Below are positions 7,005 through 10,347 of a stretch of 10,347 nucleotides of DNA, piece by piece; positions within the stretch are counted from its first letter, which is position 1, and each line of letters begins with the position of its first letter. This DNA comes from an uncultured Pleurocapsa sp. Lineage in GTDB: Bacteria > Cyanobacteriota > Cyanobacteriia > Cyanobacteriales > Xenococcaceae. Location of the stretch: positions 1-10,347 of the forward strand of contig CAKZYI010000089.1 in NCBI GenBank assembly GCA_937884735.1, read 5' to 3'. The position numbers were made by a program, and so were the translations under genes. The notes below the pieces were generated by a model. It was not told the origin of the DNA. It saw only the letters and a program-made list of their open reading frames with translations, and made no database searches.

Positions 7005-7619
7005 ATGAATGATTGGATACAAATATCTTTTGAATTATTCAGCCAAAGTAGTGATCGCATTATTTGGAACTTAATCTTAGCATTTATTCCCTTAGCTATT
7101 AGTTATTACCTATTTCATCCCTCAGCCATACGTAGTATAGCTTGGTGGATATTATTACTTATTTTTATAGCATTCTTACCCAATGCTCCTTATATTTTGA
7201 CAGACTCAATTCATATTGTGGAATTAAGTCAAAACAACTATCCTCTCTGGGCAATTATACTAATATTAATCCCGCAATACATAGTATTTATTTCAGCAGG
7301 ATTTGTAGCCTATACCATTTCATTAATTAATTTAGATAAATATATAATTGACTTAGCTGGTAAAAAATACCTAATTATCGTTAATGCGATCATACATTTA
7401 CTATGCGTCATCGGCATATATCTAGGTAGATTTGAAAGATTTAACAGCTGGGACTTGGTTACCAAGCCTGGAACAGTAATTCTCACCACAGCACAAGATT
7501 TGCTCAATGTATGGAAACTATCGAGTATTGCGATCGCTTTTGGGTTAGTTTGGCTGCTTTCAGAATTGATTAAACTAGTAAATAGCTCTTTTATGGCAAA
7601 TAATTCTAGACACAACTAA
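7005..7619 (+). CDS. DUF1361 domain-containing membrane protein
   Basis: A 204-residue integral membrane protein of unknown function. Hydrophobic spans are visible at about 18-37, 44-60, 81-107, 122-140 and 170-190. The family blocks 'LPNAPYILTDSIHI' (58-71) and 'IYLGRFERFNSWDLV' (138-152) are present; the conserved Asn, Asp, His and Arg in them lie near the membrane faces and may line a site. The length agrees with the family. The start at 7005 is the first ATG in frame, without a clear Shine-Dalgarno sequence. It is sandwiched between a secreted protein gene (20 bases upstream) and terD (3 bases downstream), so it is almost certainly co-transcribed. It may be the membrane partner of one or both products (inference). 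Confidence 0.85.
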   Translation: MNDWIQISFELFSQSSDRIIWNLILAFIPLAISYYLFHPSAIRSIAWWILLLIFIAFLPNAPYILTDSIHIVELSQNNYPLWAIILILIPQYIVFISAGFVAYTISLINLDKYIIDLAGKKYLIIVNAIIHLLCVIGIYLGRFERFNSWDLVTKPGTVILTTAQDLLNVWKLSSIAIAFGLVWLLSELIKLVNSSFMANNSRHN

Positions 7620-7622
7620 ATA

Positions 7623-8213
7623 ATGGCAATCAATTTAAAAAAAGGACAACGGATGTCTCTAACAAAAGAAGATCCTGGACTAAAGCAAATTATGTGTGGG
7701 CTAGGGTGGGATGTCGCACCAAAGTCTGGGGGATTTTTTGGTGGTAACAAACAGTTCGATTTAGATTCTTCAGTAATTTGTCTTGATGAAAATAAAAAAT
7801 TGACCGATGCTAAAAACATCATTTATTTTGGTAACTTGAGACATAGCTCCAGTTCAATTGCTCATCAGGGAGACAACCTAACTGGTGCAGGAGAAGGAGA
7901 CGATGAAATAATCAATATCGATCTTCCTTTAGTTCCCTCCAACATTGCCTATCTAATAATTGCGATCAATATCTACAAGTGTAAAGAACGCAAGCAAGAC
8001 TTTGGCATGGTAGACAATGCCTTTGTCAGACTAGTCAACCGTACAACCAATCAAGAATTAGCCCGTTATGACCTTTCAGGACAAGAATATAAAGGAATGA
8101 CAGGCATGATTCTGGCAGATGTTTATCGTCACAACACAGAATGGAAAATTGCAGCAGTGTGTAATGGCTTTAAGATTGCTACTTTAGCAGACATTGCCAA
8201 ACTTTATACTTAA
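7623..8213 (+). CDS. TerD family stress-response protein
   Basis: A 196-residue single TerD domain, the normal size. TerD proteins are cytoplasmic, calcium-binding beta-sandwich proteins first known from tellurite resistance and thought to take part in metal and stress sensing at the membrane. The family marks are 'INLKKGQRMSL' at the N terminus, 'CGLGWD' (25-30), 'FDLDSSVICLDE' (45-56), and the Ca2+-binding acidic loop 'HQGDNLTGAGEGDDE' (81-95), followed by 'VRLVNRTTNQELARYDL' (135-151). The gene follows the DUF1361 gene by only 3 bases and is the last of the cluster; a palindromic terminator lies right after its stop. No other ter genes (terC, terB, yceG-like kinase) are in the window. The exact subtype (TerD, TerE or TerZ) cannot be assigned, so no symbol is given. 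Confidence 0.93.
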   Translation: MAINLKKGQRMSLTKEDPGLKQIMCGLGWDVAPKSGGFFGGNKQFDLDSSVICLDENKKLTDAKNIIYFGNLRHSSSSIAHQGDNLTGAGEGDDEIINIDLPLVPSNIAYLIIAINIYKCKERKQDFGMVDNAFVRLVNRTTNQELARYDLSGQEYKGMTGMILADVYRHNTEWKIAAVCNGFKIATLADIAKLYT

Positions 8214-8218
8214 ACTAC

Positions 8219-8242
8219 AAAGACAAGGCATGCCTTGTCTTT
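8219..8242 (+). terminator. Perfect 24-bp palindrome, terminator of the TerD cluster
   Basis: AAAGACAAGGCA is followed directly by its exact reverse complement TGCCTTGTCTTT. As RNA it forms a 10-bp stem with loop CAUG and ends in three U. It starts 6 bases after the terD stop, which is ideal for termination. Its full symmetry would also suit a protein-binding site. Confidence 0.7.
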
Positions 8243-8274
8243 AACTGTCCTAACTGTCAAAACATCCTCTAAAA

Positions 8275-8280
8275 TATAAT
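8275..8280 (+). promoter_or_regulatory. -10 box TATAAT of the ndhN promoter
   Basis: A consensus TATAAT lies 38 bases before the ndhN start, in the only gap between the terD terminator and ndhN. No good -35 hexamer is found 16-18 bases upstream; instead two copies of TAACTGTC (8242-8249 and 8251-8258) occupy that region and could be an activator site. Confidence 0.5.
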
Positions 8281-8317
8281 CTATAGGTACGTCAACATAA
8301 TAAATAGACAAAAAGGG

Positions 8318-8794
8318 ATGCCACTAATTACCACTGGAAAATCGTTTATTAAAGCCTTAGAAAAGAATGGTGCTTTGGGCTTGTATATGCCCCTAGAAGG
8401 AGGTGCAGAAGGACGATATCAAAGACGCTTGAGAGCATATGGCTATCAAACAGTTAATATTACCGCCAGGGGGTTAGGAGATTTAGCAGCCTACTTGACT
8501 AGAATACATGGCGTTCGTCCCCCTCATTTAGGCAAAAAGACTATCGGACAAGATGCCAGCGTTGGGGACATATATTTTGTACCACCTATTGCAACCTACG
8601 AATTGAGTACGTTACCTGCTGATGCGAAAGGATTGGTGCTTTGGATTATTGAAGGGCAAATATTGTCTCGCCAAGAGATCCAATATTTAGTGGATTTGAG
8701 CAAAGATGAGCCAAAAATTAAAGTTGTACTAGAGTTGGGCGGAGATCGCTATGTTAACTGGAAACCTTTGGCTGATACTCTAGCCGCAGCGTAG
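8318..8794 (+). CDS. ndhN: NAD(P)H-quinone oxidoreductase subunit N
   Basis: NdhN is a peripheral subunit of the cyanobacterial and chloroplast NDH-1 complex, specific to oxygenic phototrophs. It sits on the cytoplasmic arm and helps link the hydrophilic module, with which ferredoxin interacts, to the membrane part; NDH-1 serves respiration, cyclic electron flow and CO2 uptake. The 158-residue product has the family length and its blocks: 'MPLITTGKSFIKALEKNG', 'GRYQRRLRAYGY', 'ARGLGDLAAYLTRIHGVRPPHLGKK', 'YFVPPIATYEL', 'GLVLWIIEGQILSRQE' and 'VVLELGGDRYVNWKPL'. ATG 8318 is preceded at once by AAAAAGGG, close for a Shine-Dalgarno site, and by a TATAAT box 38 bases upstream. The Slr1339-family gene follows after 41 bases and may be co-transcribed. 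Confidence 0.96.
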   Translation: MPLITTGKSFIKALEKNGALGLYMPLEGGAEGRYQRRLRAYGYQTVNITARGLGDLAAYLTRIHGVRPPHLGKKTIGQDASVGDIYFVPPIATYELSTLPADAKGLVLWIIEGQILSRQEIQYLVDLSKDEPKIKVVLELGGDRYVNWKPLADTLAAA

Positions 8795-8835
8795 TTTAAA
8801 TAGAAAGAGGTATTAAGCAAGAATGGGGTGGTATT

Positions 8836-9432
8836 GTGTCAGAAAAAAATATGGATGATTTGCTGGCTCAGTTAAAGGCAGAATTTGAGCCAAAGCGAGA
8901 ATCGAGCAAGAATATCAGGCAGTCATCTGTCCCGAAACCACAGCAGCCGCCCCAAAGCTCCGAATCATCACCATCAATGGATCGCATGCTAAATGAGCTA
9001 CGAGCTGAAATAGAATCGGGAAGAGGAAGGCAAAATAATCTTCAAAGTCCTTCTCCCACAACAAAATCACCTCCTCAAACAAGCAAAGACAATGTTAAAT
9101 ACCGCGATCGCTTAAACATTCTAATCGAGCAAGATTATCAGATGCAGGCGCGAAAAAGAGAGGCTAAGTTTGCCGAAATCAAGCGTCAGGAAGAAGCGCG
9201 TCTTGCCGAGGAAAAACGTCGTCAACAAGAATTGATTGAAGCCCAAAGGCGAGAAGAGTTACGAGAGCGCAGACGTAAAGAGGCAATGCGAGAAAAAGCG
9301 CAACAATGGCTCAAAAACCTCAACATGCGCTCGGAAGAAGGAAAATGGTTTGAAGAATTTTCCTATTCTTATGAGGATAAACTACAGGCTGCGATCGACT
9401 ATTTAGAAGCAATGCGAGAAAGTGGACTTTAA
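8836..9432 (+). CDS. Slr1339-family salt-stress protein (charged coiled-coil)
   Basis: A 198-residue soluble protein resembling the cyanobacterial salt-stress protein family named after Slr1339; its molecular function is not known. The chain has four parts. A short helix 'MDDLLAQLKAEFE' (6-18) is followed by a Ser/Pro/Gln-rich linker. A second copy of the helix motif, 'MDRMLNELRAEIE' (48-60), is followed by another linker. Residues 88-157 form a long, highly charged Arg/Glu helix, probably a coiled coil. The conserved C-terminal block 'QQWLKNLNMRSEEGKWFEEF...AAIDYLEAM' (156-193) ends the protein. GTG 8836 is used as the start; ATG 8851 (residue 6) is an equally possible one, and neither has a clear Shine-Dalgarno site. 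It ends at a strong palindromic terminator shared with convergent gpmI. Confidence 0.75.
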   Translation: MSEKNMDDLLAQLKAEFEPKRESSKNIRQSSVPKPQQPPQSSESSPSMDRMLNELRAEIESGRGRQNNLQSPSPTTKSPPQTSKDNVKYRDRLNILIEQDYQMQARKREAKFAEIKRQEEARLAEEKRRQQELIEAQRREELRERRRKEAMREKAQQWLKNLNMRSEEGKWFEEFSYSYEDKLQAAIDYLEAMRESGL

Positions 9433-9443
9433 AAAAACAATCA

Positions 9444-9479
9444 GGAAAAAAGAATAAGCGATCGCTTATTCTTTTTTCC
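9444..9479. terminator. Perfect 36-bp palindrome, bidirectional terminator with HIP1 core
   Basis: GGAAAAAAGAATAAGCGA is followed directly by its exact reverse complement. The hairpin has about 16 bp with a T-rich 3' arm on either strand, and it lies 12 bases after the Slr1339-family stop and 17 bases beyond the gpmI stop. It can end transcription from both convergent genes. The centre is the HIP1 octamer (9458-9465). Confidence 0.85.
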
Positions 9480-9495
9480 CAATCGATAATTATAA

Positions 9496-10347
9496 TTACA
9501 TTGATATCTTAATTGGAGTGCGACTTTTCTTCGCCTCATAAGCTGCTGATTCAATCAAAGATTGACCACTCATTTCTTCTGGCTGAGGAATCTGTAAGAT
9601 TTCCAAAATAGTTGGGGCGACATCTGCAAGACAACCATTCTCTCTCAAGGGGGTGTCTGTGCCATGTCCAACTATCTTCCTATCTTCTCCTTCTACCAAA
9701 ATAAAGGGTACAGGGTTGGTGGTGTGTGCTGTCCAAGGATTACCGTCTGGATCTCTCATATACTCAGCATTACCATGATCGGCAGTAATCAATAGTGTGC
9801 CACCAGTTTTGTTGACAGTTTCGATTAACTTACCCAAGCACTTATCATCAGTTTCGATCGCCTGAATTGCTGCTTCTAGATTACCTGTATGTCCAACCAT
9901 GTCAGGGTTGGCATAATTAACTACCACTAGAGAGTAAACTCTTTTATTGACAGCATTACAAACAGCTTCTGTTACTGCCTCAGCCGACATTTCTGGGGCG
10001 CGGTCATAAGTAGCTACCATCGGACTTTGAATTAATTCTCGGTCTTCTCCAGGAAAAGGTTGCTCTAAACCACCATTAAAAAAAATAGGTAACATGGGGA
10101 TATTTTTCGGTTTCTGCGGTACGAAACTGGCGTAGTCCTTGATTGGCAATCACCTCACCCAAAATGTTAGTTAGGTTTTGGGGCTTGAATGCTACTTCAA
10201 CCGCTGCGCTAGAGTCGTATTGGGTAAAGGTAACAAAGTTCAAAGGATTGATTCGTTCGCTAGCAAACACATGAAAATTGTCGGTGAGAAAGGCAGAGGT
10301 CAGCTGTCTAGGCGTATCAGGACGGATGTTAATGAAAGTAGGCGATT
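9496..10347 (-). pseudogene. gpmI: 2,3-bisphosphoglycerate-independent phosphoglycerate mutase, C-terminal half, frameshifted
   Basis: GpmI is the Mn2+-dependent enzyme that interconverts 3- and 2-phosphoglycerate in glycolysis and gluconeogenesis. About 284 codons of a usual 530 or so are here; the 5' half is beyond the right edge. Bases 10347 to about 10079 encode 'TFINIRPDTPRQLTSAFLTDNF' style sequence up to 'EKYPHVTYFF', then hit TAA. The reading continues one frame over with 'FNGGLEQPFPGEDREL' down to 'TPIKISM' and stop 9496-9498. One base too many in the 8-A run 10078-10085 explains the break exactly. Metal-site residues are intact: the D and H of 'NPDMVGH' (near 9903-9889), 'TADHGN' (near 9780) and the H of 'AHTTNP' (near 9725). 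Such full conservation around one homopolymer indel suggests a sequencing error or a very recent mutation. GpmI would normally be essential, unless a second mutase exists. Confidence 0.88.
10078..10085 (-). other. Homopolymer A8 at the gpmI frameshift
   Basis: On the coding strand the run reads TAT TTT TTT T, then AATGGT. Seven T would give Y-F-F-N-G-G, the expected family sequence; eight give Y-F-F-stop. The site therefore carries one extra base relative to an intact gene. Confidence 0.85.

Noticed and set aside
7142..7330. 62-codon plus-strand frame inside the DUF1361 gene
   Set aside because: It lies in another frame of a clear membrane protein gene and shows no independent coding signs.
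8219..8242. Palindrome after terD as an insertion-sequence end or phage attachment site
   Set aside because: No transposase, integrase or target duplication is nearby, and its place 6 bases after a stop codon fits a terminator better.
1..10347. CRISPR array, tRNA, rRNA or insertion sequence
   Set aside because: No regularly spaced repeats, cloverleaf-like sequence, rRNA blocks or transposase motifs were seen on either strand.

Overview
The window is a piece of an AT-rich cyanobacterial chromosome. Three things support this: the photosystem II assembly gene psb28, the NDH-1 gene ndhN (a subunit specific to oxygenic phototrophs), and nine copies of the HIP1 octamer GCGATCGC in about 10 kb. The genus cannot be fixed from the sequence. 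The gene content and AAA-like/kinase fusions would suit a unicellular, pleurocapsalean or filamentous cyanobacterium with a large genome.

Layout on the plus strand. Bases 1-399 are the 3' end of an AAA-like (AAA_35 type) ATPase gene. Eighteen bases later comes a giant fused ammonium sensor: Amt channel, coiled coil, histidine kinase, receiver domain, then a second AAA_35-type NTPase. Its natural start appears to be ATG 418, but an in-frame TGA (463-465) cuts the first membrane helix, leaving an intact 1298-codon frame from ATG 478. Next is a DUF1460 peptidoglycan amidase-like gene. Its signal peptide, starting at ATG 4476, carries an in-frame TAG (4521-4523). A HIT-family hydrolase (5524-5865) and psb28 (5964-6299, with a clear terminator) follow. 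After a 349-base gap comes a tight cluster of a small secreted acidic Cys-rich protein, a DUF1361 membrane protein and a TerD protein (6649-8213). It ends at a perfect palindrome. Then come ndhN (8318-8794) and a Slr1339-family salt-stress protein (8836-9432).

On the minus strand, gpmI (phosphoglycerate mutase) enters from the right edge and converges on the Slr1339-family gene at a perfect 36-bp palindromic terminator built on a HIP1 core. gpmI is split by one extra base in an 8-A run (10078-10085).

Three independent small lesions (TGA, TAG, +1 in a homopolymer) lie in otherwise well-preserved genes. Because gpmI should be essential, residual sequencing or assembly error is the simplest explanation. 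Recent gene decay, re-initiation or slippage are alternatives. The most novel objects are the Amt-kinase-receiver-AAA fusion beside another AAA_35 gene, and the secreted CxCxxC protein/DUF1361/TerD cluster.
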